A DNA stretch of 64,000 nt from Dyadobacter sp. LHD-138. GTDB taxonomy: Bacteria; Bacteroidota; Bacteroidia; Cytophagales; Spirosomataceae. Below, one piece after another: positions 31,836 through 40,547 of this stretch (positions within the stretch are counted from its first letter, which is position 1; every line of letters starts with the position of its first letter). The stretch is taken from the NCBI RefSeq assembly GCF_030929615.1, contig NZ_JAVFVU010000023.1, positions 1-64,000 on the forward strand. Direction: 5' to 3'. The notes under the pieces were generated by a model. It did not search any database, was not told the origin of the DNA, and saw only the letters and a program-made list of their open reading frames with translations. Both the position numbers and the translations under genes were made by a program.

Positions 31836-32104
31836 TTTGCAATAAATAATGCGATGAAAATGTGGCCTGCCATTCGCAATAATACGAATTAGAACTGGTA
31901 TTCAGTTGTAAATGGAAAGGTTAAGGATGACGTTAAAATACCCGACTCAGTAGATCGGATCAGGTCATATGCATTTATGATCAGTACGAATCACGGCTGT
32001 TTTGAAATCATTGGCATAAACTTAATGCCGTATTTTCTTATAAAAATGAACAATCTTTGCGTGAAAATAGGGCGGGAGGATCTGCCGAAGTACTTTGAGG
32101 ATTC

Positions 32105-32710
32105 ATGACCCAATCGAAACGTCGTTATTTTATTCTGAACAAGCCTGCCAATATGGTTTCGCAATTTGTCAGCCCCGACAGCGTGGGTTTGCTTGGCGAT
32201 CTTGACTATGATTTTCCGGAGGGAACACACGCGATTGGTCGGCTCGATAGTCACTCGGAAGGCCTGCTGTTATTGACAACCAACAAAAAAGTTACGCGGC
32301 TATTGTTCCAGGGAGAAGTACAGCACAAAAGAACTTACATTGTACATGTGAAAAATGTGGTCAGTGAAGAAACATTGGATCGGCTTCGAAGCGGTATTCC
32401 GATCCTGATTAAGGGAAATGTATTCTGGACGACAACACCCTGTGAAGTGGAAATTGTAGAAAAACCAGAAGGTCTGATCAATCGTTATACGGAAAGGGAC
32501 GACGTTCCGCATAGCTGGCTGAGCATTACGCTGACGGAAGGTAAATATCATCAGGTGCGAAAAATGGTTCATACGGCCGGTCACCGCTGCAAGAGACTGA
32601 TCCGCATCTCCATTGAAGATATGCTGCTTGACGGTCTGAAACCGGGGGAAGTCCGGGAGTTGGAAGAAGCAGAGTTTTTCCAGAGACTTAAAATTGATAA
32701 CTGGCGGTAA
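32105..32710 (+). CDS. 23S rRNA pseudouridine synthase (RsuA/RluE type)
   Basis: A 201-residue pseudouridine synthase of the RsuA/RluB/E/F branch, lacking the N-terminal S4 domain. The catalytic Asp is in AIGRLDSHSEGLLLLT. KRTYIVHVK and EGKYHQVRKMVHTAGHRCKRLIRI mark the rest of the fold. The length and absence of S4 are like RluE, which modifies the 23S rRNA at U2457 (E. coli numbering). The exact site cannot be fixed here. Confidence 0.88.
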   Translation: MTQSKRRYFILNKPANMVSQFVSPDSVGLLGDLDYDFPEGTHAIGRLDSHSEGLLLLTTNKKVTRLLFQGEVQHKRTYIVHVKNVVSEETLDRLRSGIPILIKGNVFWTTTPCEVEIVEKPEGLINRYTERDDVPHSWLSITLTEGKYHQVRKMVHTAGHRCKRLIRISIEDMLLDGLKPGEVRELEEAEFFQRLKIDNWR

Positions 32711-32749
32711 TTGTCATCGGAGATACTGAAGTTGTTTAAACTTATGGAT

Positions 32750-32917
32750 AATCCCGAAGAGATGATAGTATTCTAGAAAATGCCAGCAAACAGTCAGGTC
32801 ATAACCCTGAAAGGGTGACATAACCATTTCTGGAATCGAATTGACAACGCCGCCCCAAAGTCCTATATGATATAAAAATTCCGGCCTTTTCTACAATAAT
32901 ACCATCCCTCCGGGATT
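32750..32917. repeat. REP/MITE-like palindrome family, copy 3
   Basis: Outer arms at 32750-32780 (AATCCCGAAGAGATGATAG...) and 32887-32917 (complement with several mismatches) enclose a central CCCTGAAAGGGTGACATAAC segment shared with 28405-28490. Total length is 168 bases, equal to the copy at 22776-22943, though the centre differs. It lies in the 308-base gap between the pseudouridine synthase and NagB-like genes, which shows nothing else. Confidence 0.75.
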
Positions 32918-33018
32918 TTTGTGGGCTGATGGATTTTTTATAGCACTGCAATAGAAATCGTGATAAGGTTTATTAGTAATAAAACTCCATAAAGTTCTTT
33001 GTTTGAAAAAAGAACTTT

Positions 33019-33774
33019 ATGAAACTGAATATATATCCCGATAAGGAAACCAGCTCGAAGGCAGCAGCAGATCTGATTGTGGAACAGATCCGTTTGAAAC
33101 CGGATTCCTTAGTATGTTTTCCTTCGGGAGACTCCCCAACGCTGGTCCTGAAATATCTGGTTGCATATGGCCTGCAAGGCGCTGTGAATTTTGCTCAATG
33201 CCGTTTTGTGGGACTGGACGAGTGGATAGGCATGGATGAAAACGATGAAGGAAGTTGCAGGCATTATCTGAATTCCCATTTTTTCCTACCGTTGAACATC
33301 AAACCGGATAAGATTGTTTTCTTCAACGGTCTTGCCGATCATGTCGATGATGAATGTGCCAGAATGAATGACTACATTCTTAAAAACGGCCCGATTGACA
33401 TCATGATGGTTGGTTTGGGTATGAACGGACATATTGGATTGAACGAGCCGGGAACAGATTTCAACCTATATGCCCACCGTGCAGAACTGGATCCGCTTAC
33501 GGTAAAAGTAGCGCAGAAATATTTTCAAAAAGACACGGCGTTAACGGGTGGCCTCACGTTAGGTTTACAGCATTTTACGGAAGCTAAAACGGCTATTTTA
33601 ATTATTTCAGGCTCCAAAAAAGCCGATATTCTGGTGAATATTTTGGAAGAGAAAGTAACCAGCGAGATTCCGGGCACGATCATCCAGCTGCATTCCAACG
33701 CCATTGTTTTTTCGGACCAGGATGCAGCTTCCAAATTGACAACGCCGACTTCTCTAATTCGTGATCAAAAATAA
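33019..33774 (+). CDS. Glucosamine-6-phosphate deaminase / 6-phosphogluconolactonase family protein
   Basis: A 251-residue NagB/RpiA-fold protein. It shows CRFVGLDEWIGMD (active-site Asp in LDEW) and MMVGLGMNGHIGLNEPG, the conserved catalytic loop of the NagB branch. Length is slightly below E. coli NagB (266), with a short C-terminus. It likely converts an amino- or gluco-6-phosphate. It is 6 bases from the GMC oxidoreductase gene, so the two are co-transcribed, suggesting a shared sugar-oxidation or amino-sugar role. Confidence 0.85.
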   Translation: MKLNIYPDKETSSKAAADLIVEQIRLKPDSLVCFPSGDSPTLVLKYLVAYGLQGAVNFAQCRFVGLDEWIGMDENDEGSCRHYLNSHFFLPLNIKPDKIVFFNGLADHVDDECARMNDYILKNGPIDIMMVGLGMNGHIGLNEPGTDFNLYAHRAELDPLTVKVAQKYFQKDTALTGGLTLGLQHFTEAKTAILIISGSKKADILVNILEEKVTSEIPGTIIQLHSNAIVFSDQDAASKLTTPTSLIRDQK

Positions 33775-33780
33775 AAGACT

Positions 33781-35499
33781 ATGGCTGTTCAGATAGAAAC
33801 TTTCCAGACTGTTTCGGAAAATATTTTTGATGCGATCGTAATCGGTTCCGGTATTAGCGGTGGCTGGGCTGCGAAAGAGCTTTGTGAAAAAGGATTAAAA
33901 ACCCTCGTTTTGGAGCGCGGAAGAAATGTGGAACATAACAAGGATTATCCAACGGCACACCTGAATCCCTGGGATTTTGAGCACCGTGGTAATTTGACGA
34001 AAAAATTTTTGGATGAAAACCCGCTGATCAGCAAAGCAGCCGGTTTTGGCGATGATACCAAACATTTTTTCGTGCAGGATAAGGATCATCCGTACATCCA
34101 GGAAAAACCCTTTGACTGGATCCGGGGTTATCAGGTCGGGGGAAAATCACTGACCTGGGGCAGAGCTTGTCAGCGTTGGAGTGAATTTGAATTTACGGCT
34201 CCAGAGCGTTTTGGTTACGGTATTGGTTGGCCGCTTGGTTATAAAGATGTGGCGCCCTGGTATAGTCATGTGGAGGAATTTATTGGCGTATGCGGCAATA
34301 AAGACGGGATTGAATCCATGCCGGATGGTGAATATTTGCCCCCTTTCGAACTGAATTGTGTGCAGACAGAAATAAGGGATAAGATCAGGGAACATTACAA
34401 AGACCGGTTTGTGGTGCACGCCAGATGGGCCCATTTGACGAAGCCCAATGCAATTCACCTGCAGCAGGGCAGGGGTTCTTGTCAGGCCCGGAACCTGTGC
34501 ATGCGCGGCTGCCCTTATGGAGGTTATTTCAGCTCCGTAAGTTCCACGTTGCCATGGGCTGAGAAAACCGGAAATCTCACCGTCAGACCGCATTCCGTGG
34601 TGCATTCTATTATTTATGATGCAAAAACCGGTAAGGCAAGTGGTGTTAAAGTGATTGATGCTCAAACGAAAGCGGTTATTGAATACAAAGCCAAAGTGAT
34701 CTTCCTGAACGCTTCGGCGCTGAACAGCAATCTCATTTTACTCAATTCCAAATCAGAACGTTTCCCCGATGGCCTCGGCAATGATTCTGGCGTGCTTGGG
34801 AAATATATCGCTTTTCACAATTACCGGGCTTCGGTCGGGGCAGATATGGATGGTTTTGAGGATAAATATTATGCTGGCAGAAACCCGACGGAGCCTATCC
34901 TGGCCAATTACCGAAATCTGCACAAGCAGGATACCGATTATGTAGGCGGATTTACAACGTTCATGGGCGCTTACCGGACGAGAGGAAACGGAGCATCGGA
35001 ACAGACCTTTGGCAAAGGTTTTAAAGAAGATATGAGCAGGCCGGGGGGCTGGAAAGTGTATATGTACATGCAGGGAGAAACGATTCCAAAGGCATCAAAT
35101 CAGGTGACGCTCAGTAAGGACCAAAAGGACGCATGGGGAATTCCGCTGCTGGTGACCTCGGTTGGTTATGACGATAATGACGAAAAAATGATCAAAGATT
35201 TTCTGAAAGAAAGTGCCGAAATGCTGGAAAAATCAGGATGTACAAACATCACCCAGCATGACAATAAACAGGCTCCTGGACTGGATATTCATGAGATGGG
35301 CGGCTGCCGGATGGGAAAAGATCCCAAAACTTCCATGCTGAATCAATGGAACCAGCTGCATCACTGCAAAAATGTTTTCGTGACCGATGGCGCCTGTATG
35401 ACCAGTACGGGTAATCAAAGTCCTTCGTTGTTATACATGGCGCTTGCAGCCAGGGCCGTGGATCATGCCGTCAAGGAAATAAAAAGCGGTAATTTGTAG
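33781..35499 (+). CDS. GMC-family FAD oxidoreductase
   Basis: A 572-residue flavoprotein with the dinucleotide-binding motif AIVIGSGISGGWAAKEL at about 20-36. A Cys-containing segment CMRGCPYGGYFSS is characteristic of the sugar/gluconate dehydrogenase-like GMC branch. The C-terminal active-site block is HEMGGCRMGKDP with VTDGACMTSTGNQSPSLL. It probably oxidises a sugar or sugar acid and passes electrons to a partner. No cytochrome or small subunit gene is adjacent. No signal peptide is obvious. Confidence 0.9.
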   Translation: MAVQIETFQTVSENIFDAIVIGSGISGGWAAKELCEKGLKTLVLERGRNVEHNKDYPTAHLNPWDFEHRGNLTKKFLDENPLISKAAGFGDDTKHFFVQDKDHPYIQEKPFDWIRGYQVGGKSLTWGRACQRWSEFEFTAPERFGYGIGWPLGYKDVAPWYSHVEEFIGVCGNKDGIESMPDGEYLPPFELNCVQTEIRDKIREHYKDRFVVHARWAHLTKPNAIHLQQGRGSCQARNLCMRGCPYGGYFSSVSSTLPWAEKTGNLTVRPHSVVHSIIYDAKTGKASGVKVIDAQTKAVIEYKAKVIFLNASALNSNLILLNSKSERFPDGLGNDSGVLGKYIAFHNYRASVGADMDGFEDKYYAGRNPTEPILANYRNLHKQDTDYVGGFTTFMGAYRTRGNGASEQTFGKGFKEDMSRPGGWKVYMYMQGETIPKASNQVTLSKDQKDAWGIPLLVTSVGYDDNDEKMIKDFLKESAEMLEKSGCTNITQHDNKQAPGLDIHEMGGCRMGKDPKTSMLNQWNQLHHCKNVFVTDGACMTSTGNQSPSLLYMALAARAVDHAVKEIKSGNL

Positions 35500-35535
35500 A
35501 TTTACAGACTGCGGAATTTGTTTCAAAAAGCGAGC

Positions 35536-37425
35536 TTAGCGAAAGGAAACATCGTAAAGATGGGCCGTGATATTATCTTCAAAGCCGGCATGGTTTTGGA
35601 TAAATTGGAGGTGGGTGATGGATTTATTTTGCCCTCTCGTTCTGAAAAACTGTTCCGCCTCCATGTTGGTCTTAAGTTTCTTTAAAAATATCCCGCCTTC
35701 AATTTCAGAAATAATCGCTTTGAAAACTTCTGTTTTTCCGTCTTCGAAGGTAGCTTTTACGCGTAAAACAGGCGGCTGAACGAGCACGCGCGTGATTTTC
35801 CCCCAAAGCGAATAGTTGACCTTGATCTCAATCCAGGTTAATTTGTTGGCTTGGGAAACCTGGATTTCTTCGCCGATTTTAAATGCCAGATCTTTAATAT
35901 TGGATTTGACAAGTTGAAAACTCCGACTGCGCTTTTTTACGACCTGAAGCGTATCCTTACTGATTGTGGTCGTATCGTAGTCGTAGTTCAGAAGCATGGC
36001 GCATGTGGTTTTAGAGTCACTCCAGAAATTGTATCGCTGTACATCCGTTGGGCCTGGTACGGTATGAAGTACATAATCCGGGGCAGTTGGCGAGAGATAT
36101 TTTGCATAATTCAGGCTGGTCAGGTAATTGTTATACGCCTGATACGATTGAATTGCGGGTCGTGGATTGTAACTTAAATCGTTAAAAAAAGCATAGGAGA
36201 TTTCATAGGGCACAAAATCAACGGTTTTGCCTTTGAAATTTTGGCTGATTTTGGAATCGATATGATATTCAATCCGATTTTTTTCGTCGCTAATCTGCTG
36301 CTGGAATGGAAGATTTGAAAAAATCACATCCTGATAAGGCAGCGTTACTTTGTTAAATGCAAATCCGATCCCTGTGCTAACAAAGGGGGAAATGAGCAAA
36401 AAAACCATAAATACATCCCCGAGCCTGCTTTTTAAAGTTGTATTTTCAATAAAGAGATAGGCTATCCCCACGAAAAGTGCACCATAAAAAAATGGATAAG
36501 ACATGCCTGCAAAGCCAAATCGGGTAAATCCCTGCTTGAATCCAAGATACCAGGCAAAAAGCATCACGAGCAGAATAAATATATCCGAACGACTTTTAAA
36601 AATGAGGGGCAATGAATAAATAAAGAAAACGGCGAAGCTAAGGACAATGATGACGGCCAGCGCAATGTTAAAATACGCATACCGGGCTGTCAGATTTATA
36701 AAATCCACGGTGAACATCGCGTCATTGTAGTTGTTGATGATACTGAGCGCGCCTTTGACGTAGTTGATCAGGTCAACATGGAAAATTTGGCCCAATAATA
36801 AGATAAGTCCCAGGTGATAACCCCAGAAAGCAATGATTTTCAGCGAGGATTTTATATCCGGGATGATCGCCAGGATAAAATAGGCATACAAAATGACGGA
36901 AGTTACGATTCCCAGATTTAACTTGATGAAAAAAATCAGCACCGAAATTGTTGCTGCAAGTGCGAGGGAAATAAGGCTTTGGGTCCGGTAGTGATGAAAA
37001 ACCAGGAATATGAATAAGGTGAAAAGCTGAAAGGTTGCCTCTGAATTATGAGAAATCAGCATAAGGAAATACGGCACGGCAAGCCATTTGACCGTATTAT
37101 TTAGTGATTTGAAGGTGTATCTGAGAATATAAATAAGTACACCTGTCACAAAAATATCATAGATTAGTATCGGCATGATCCCGATATAAGCCGGTACACG
37201 TGTGCTGAGGAACCCCAGGGGGCCATAGGTGAAAACCCAGTCTTTTCCAAAAATCAAACCCTGGTGCAAAGCCATGTTGATGCTGATCTTCCAGGATGGG
37301 TCAACACCGCCGGCAGGATTTTCAATCAGGGCCTTGGGTAGAAATAATACGATTGAAAAAAAGGTTAATACCCTGAATGCTGTGATTTCTTCTATAACAC
37401 GTTCGTAGCGTTTGGATGCAGACAT
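35536..37425 (-). CDS. Large multi-pass membrane protein (GT-C-like architecture)
   Basis: A 629-residue protein with about ten hydrophobic segments between residues 17 and 350, followed by a 270-residue soluble region. The first extracytoplasmic loop has GGVDPSWKI and, further on, WVFTYGPLGFL. An acidic residue in the first loop and a C-terminal soluble domain are the layout of GT-C glycosyltransferases using lipid-linked sugars. No family assignment can be made by eye. It is convergent with the GMC gene and has no evident operon partner. Compare the similar layout of the protein at 56532-58211. Confidence 0.6.
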   Translation of the reverse strand: MSASKRYERVIEEITAFRVLTFFSIVLFLPKALIENPAGGVDPSWKISINMALHQGLIFGKDWVFTYGPLGFLSTRVPAYIGIMPILIYDIFVTGVLIYILRYTFKSLNNTVKWLAVPYFLMLISHNSEATFQLFTLFIFLVFHHYRTQSLISLALAATISVLIFFIKLNLGIVTSVILYAYFILAIIPDIKSSLKIIAFWGYHLGLILLLGQIFHVDLINYVKGALSIINNYNDAMFTVDFINLTARYAYFNIALAVIIVLSFAVFFIYSLPLIFKSRSDIFILLVMLFAWYLGFKQGFTRFGFAGMSYPFFYGALFVGIAYLFIENTTLKSRLGDVFMVFLLISPFVSTGIGFAFNKVTLPYQDVIFSNLPFQQQISDEKNRIEYHIDSKISQNFKGKTVDFVPYEISYAFFNDLSYNPRPAIQSYQAYNNYLTSLNYAKYLSPTAPDYVLHTVPGPTDVQRYNFWSDSKTTCAMLLNYDYDTTTISKDTLQVVKKRSRSFQLVKSNIKDLAFKIGEEIQVSQANKLTWIEIKVNYSLWGKITRVLVQPPVLRVKATFEDGKTEVFKAIISEIEGGIFLKKLKTNMEAEQFFRTRGQNKSITHLQFIQNHAGFEDNITAHLYDVSFR

Positions 37426-37513
37426 TATAGGCTCGGGTTATTGAATTTACAAGAATACGGTGTTTACATAGGAAAAAAAAGAATCATTTATCTAACTTAT
37501 CTAATGGTAACTT

Positions 37514-37882
37514 ATGAGTTTAATTGGTAACATTATCTGGCTGATTTTCGGAGGATTGATCGTCGCTCTCGAATATTTTCTATCGGGTCTGATCCTTTGT
37601 GCAACCATTATCGGTATTCCGTTTGGCATTCAGTGTTTTAAGATCGGCATACTTACTTTGCTTCCTTTTGGTCGCGAGGTACGTGAAGTGCCGGGAGAAA
37701 GCGGCTGTTTATCAACGATTTTTAACATCGTCTGGATCTTTCTGGGAGGTATCTGGATCGCATTGACACATCTTATCTTCGGTATCTTACTGGCGATTAC
37801 CATCATCGGTTTACCTTTCGCGAAACAGCATTTCAAGCTGATGCGTTTATCGTTTACGCCGTTCGGGAAGGATATTTATTGA
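37514..37882 (+). CDS. YccF-domain inner membrane protein
   Basis: A 122-residue protein made of two YccF repeats, each a hydrophobic helix pair. The first has IGNIIWLIFGGLIVALEYFL and IIGIPFGIQCFK, and the second has FNIVWIFLGGIWIALTHL with IIGLPFAKQHFKL. The second halves end in the matching TLLPFGREV and SFTPFGKDI. The molecular role of the family is unknown. It is 60 bases upstream of a quinone oxidoreductase gene. Confidence 0.92.
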   Translation: MSLIGNIIWLIFGGLIVALEYFLSGLILCATIIGIPFGIQCFKIGILTLLPFGREVREVPGESGCLSTIFNIVWIFLGGIWIALTHLIFGILLAITIIGLPFAKQHFKLMRLSFTPFGKDIY

Positions 37883-37942
37883 ATGATACATCATCTTATT
37901 TTCACGAGTACCCTAAGATGAGATGTAAGAAATAGAACCGTT

Positions 37943-38944
37943 ATGAAAGCAGTGGTTATTACAAAACCCGGGAAGCCGGAGGTTTTGGTTGTGGAAGACA
38001 GGCCGGTGCCCGTCGTTAAACATGACGAGGTTTTGATCCGGGTTTATGCGGCCGGGGTAAACCGTCCGGATGTTTTTCAGAGGAAGGGAAACTATCCGCC
38101 GCCGCCGGGCGCACCACAGGATATTCCGGGACTGGAAGTTGCCGGTACCGTTGAACTATGCGGATCTTCGGTGCAGAACTGGAAAAAGGGAGACGCCGTT
38201 TGCGCGCTGCTGGCCGGTGGCGGATATGCAGAATTTGCGGTTGTGCATGCGCGTCATTGTTTGCCGGTTCCCGATCATTTTAGTTTTGTCGAGGCGGCCT
38301 CCTTGCCGGAAACCGTGTTTACGGTTTGGCATAACGTATTTCAAAGGGGAAATCTAAAAAAGGGAGAGCACTTTCTCGTGCATGGCGGAAGCAGCGGCAT
38401 TGGTATTACGGCCATTCAGCTGGCCAAAGGATTGGGAGCAAAAGTCTTCGCTACGGCGGGATCTGATGAAAAATGTGAGGCCTGTGTTGCTCTTGGAGCC
38501 CATCTTTGTATTAATTATAAAAAGGAAAATTTTGAAGAAGTGCTTAAAACCGAAGGCGTGGATCTGATTCTGGATATGGTCGGAGGCGACTATATCCCTA
38601 AAAATATAAGGCTCTTACGTGTTGACGGACGGCTGGTTTTTATCAATACCATGAAGGGGAATAAGGTGCGGCAGGTGGAAGGACAGCCATTGGATGAGGT
38701 TGATTTTGGTCTGATCATGAGAAACAGGTTGACCTTAACCGGTAGCACGCTTCGCAACCGGGATGTTGCATTTAAAGCGACTTTAACGGAGGAAATCCTT
38801 GAAAATGTTTGGCCTTTCATGAATAATGGTAAATTTAAACCCGTTGTTTTTCGTGAATTTCCATTGAACGAGGCTGCACAAGCCCACGCGCTGATGGAGC
38901 ATAGCGGACATATCGGCAAAATTATTCTGACAAATTCCTGGTGA
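37943..38944 (+). CDS. NAD(P)H-quinone oxidoreductase, zinc-independent MDR family
   Basis: A 333-residue medium-chain dehydrogenase/reductase resembling PIG3/QorA-type quinone reductases. It has GVNRPDVFQRKGNYPPPPG (substrate region), HGGSSGIGITAIQLAKGLGAKV (NADPH-binding AxxGxG-like loop) and LVFINTMKG. The Cys/His ligands of zinc alcohol dehydrogenases are missing. It likely reduces quinones or enones with NADPH. Confidence 0.9.
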   Translation: MKAVVITKPGKPEVLVVEDRPVPVVKHDEVLIRVYAAGVNRPDVFQRKGNYPPPPGAPQDIPGLEVAGTVELCGSSVQNWKKGDAVCALLAGGGYAEFAVVHARHCLPVPDHFSFVEAASLPETVFTVWHNVFQRGNLKKGEHFLVHGGSSGIGITAIQLAKGLGAKVFATAGSDEKCEACVALGAHLCINYKKENFEEVLKTEGVDLILDMVGGDYIPKNIRLLRVDGRLVFINTMKGNKVRQVEGQPLDEVDFGLIMRNRLTLTGSTLRNRDVAFKATLTEEILENVWPFMNNGKFKPVVFREFPLNEAAQAHALMEHSGHIGKIILTNSW

Positions 38945-38946
38945 TT

Positions 38947-39705
38947 TTAGCTGAATCCTTTCCTGAACGTTTTGCCTGCGAACCAGACTAATGTGATGAA
39001 AATAAAGGTATAAAAGAAAAAAGGTTCGAAGCCGGGCGTGTTAATCAGGAGCAATTGATTGTTGCCAAAAGCGTGAATAAGCGCGGTGAAAAACAGGTTG
39101 TCCGTCAGGATGTAAATGAAGAAATAGACCATTCCGTAGAAGAAGACGTTCATTAAGGTCGCATATAAGTCTGCCCATGCGGTATGATCGCGAAGGATAT
39201 AGACAGAGACATGGCCAAGACTAAAAATGATCGCTGATGCTATGCCCAGGATAATAAGTTTTTGCCGGGAAATCCCCTTTTTCTCGGCGTAATGTGCTGG
39301 TAAAAAACGAAAGATAAATTCTTCAATGAGTGCGTTCGGGAAGGTGTTGAAAAGGAAAATAAGCGCATATTTGACGACCCGTTCCGTCGAAGGAAATTCG
39401 GGAGCGGTGCCGAAGACACTGGAGGTCCATAATTGCAGTGCTGTCCACACGATAAGCCCCATAATGAGGGCAGTGGAGAGTTTCTTCCAGGAAAATAGGT
39501 TACGGTAAGAAAACTCTGACTGATAAGGTTTAAGTAATCGGACGAAAAGCAGGCATTCTATACCCCAAATAAAAAGACCCAGCAGGATGGCCTGTTGCCA
39601 GTTGACAAAAACTTTTTGGACCCATTCTGTAATGAAAATCAAGCCGATGGTGTTAGCAAATAGGCAGCATATCAAAAGTATTCTTACCAGATATTTAAAG
39701 CGCAT
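38947..39705 (-). CDS. CPBP-family intramembrane glutamic protease
   Basis: A 252-residue multi-pass membrane protein. The CPBP (CAAX protease/bacteriocin-processing, Abi) motifs are EEFIFRF (motif 1, expected EExxxR with the R near), SLGHVSVY (motif 2, His) and a final His/Asn segment HAFGNN. These residues form the catalytic glutamic-protease site in the membrane. The target is unknown. It is convergent with the quinone oxidoreductase gene, only 2 bases apart. Confidence 0.85.
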   Translation of the reverse strand: MRFKYLVRILLICCLFANTIGLIFITEWVQKVFVNWQQAILLGLFIWGIECLLFVRLLKPYQSEFSYRNLFSWKKLSTALIMGLIVWTALQLWTSSVFGTAPEFPSTERVVKYALIFLFNTFPNALIEEFIFRFLPAHYAEKKGISRQKLIILGIASAIIFSLGHVSVYILRDHTAWADLYATLMNVFFYGMVYFFIYILTDNLFFTALIHAFGNNQLLLINTPGFEPFFFYTFIFITLVWFAGKTFRKGFS

Positions 39706-39872
39706 AGGTATGGTTAATAGTCTGTTAGCGTAAGTTTGTTCAGCATAATGTTGCTGATTTAAGTGGTTGGTATCTGTTGTATTTTAATCAGAAATTCTAG
39801 ATCTGATCAGGACTAGACAATAAGAATAGTATCCTTTTTTCGTTTAAATTTAGTGGAAATCATCGTGTTGAT

Positions 39873-40544
39873 GTGCTAATTCAAAAAAAGATGGCAACAA
39901 AAATTAAAGAAGTTACAGCCGCCAGTATCACAGGAATGTACATGCATTACTGTCTGGAAAATAACGAAAAGCCTCAGTCAGTTTATTTGTTCTGTAAGAA
40001 AAACGGAATGGTTGAGAAAGATTTTTACGTATTCTTCTCGTCAATTGAAGCGATTGAGAAATCGGTTTTTGTGAATTTCCACAGCATGACGGTTGAACTT
40101 ATTAACAAAAGCACCGAGGCAGATGTGCTTGACTTTAAGGATAAATTACTGACATATTATTATACATTTTTCGAAATCCTGGCCGCGAACAGAAGTTATG
40201 TTGTTTTCGCCTTGAAAAGTGATCAGAGTAAGCTGAACGGGTTGTTGAAGCTAAAAGAATTGAGAACGCATTTCAAGGATTTTATTGCGGGAATCAGTCA
40301 GGGATATCTGAAAGTAAAAAGCGAACGTGTCCTTAAATTGCAGCAGGACGGTCTGGAAGAAGGCGCATGGATACAACTTTTGGTGACACTTAAATTCTGG
40401 CTGGACGATGAATCCGTTGCATTTGAAAAAACGGATCTTTTCATCGAGAAATCAATCCGCGCCACTTTTGATCTGATTGATACGACCCCGCTGGAAAGTG
40501 TGATCGACTTTGGGAAATTTTTAATTAAAGAAAAATTGAGGTAG
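39873..40544 (+). CDS. TetR-like regulator paired with AarF kinase
   Basis: A helical protein of up to 223 residues. The ATG at 39891 (MATKIKEVTAAS) is the likelier start, giving 217. Residues 1-60 resemble a degenerate TetR-type helix-turn-helix (VYLFCKKNGMVEKDFYVFFSSIEAIEKSVF), and the rest is a TetR-like all-helical ligand domain. It ends 3 bases before the AarF-type kinase gene, so the two are co-transcribed. The pair may form a regulator/effector unit, or the protein may be a non-DNA-binding partner. Confidence 0.7.
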   Translation: MLIQKKMATKIKEVTAASITGMYMHYCLENNEKPQSVYLFCKKNGMVEKDFYVFFSSIEAIEKSVFVNFHSMTVELINKSTEADVLDFKDKLLTYYYTFFEILAANRSYVVFALKSDQSKLNGLLKLKELRTHFKDFIAGISQGYLKVKSERVLKLQQDGLEEGAWIQLLVTLKFWLDDESVAFEKTDLFIEKSIRATFDLIDTTPLESVIDFGKFLIKEKLR

Positions 40545-40547
40545 TGA

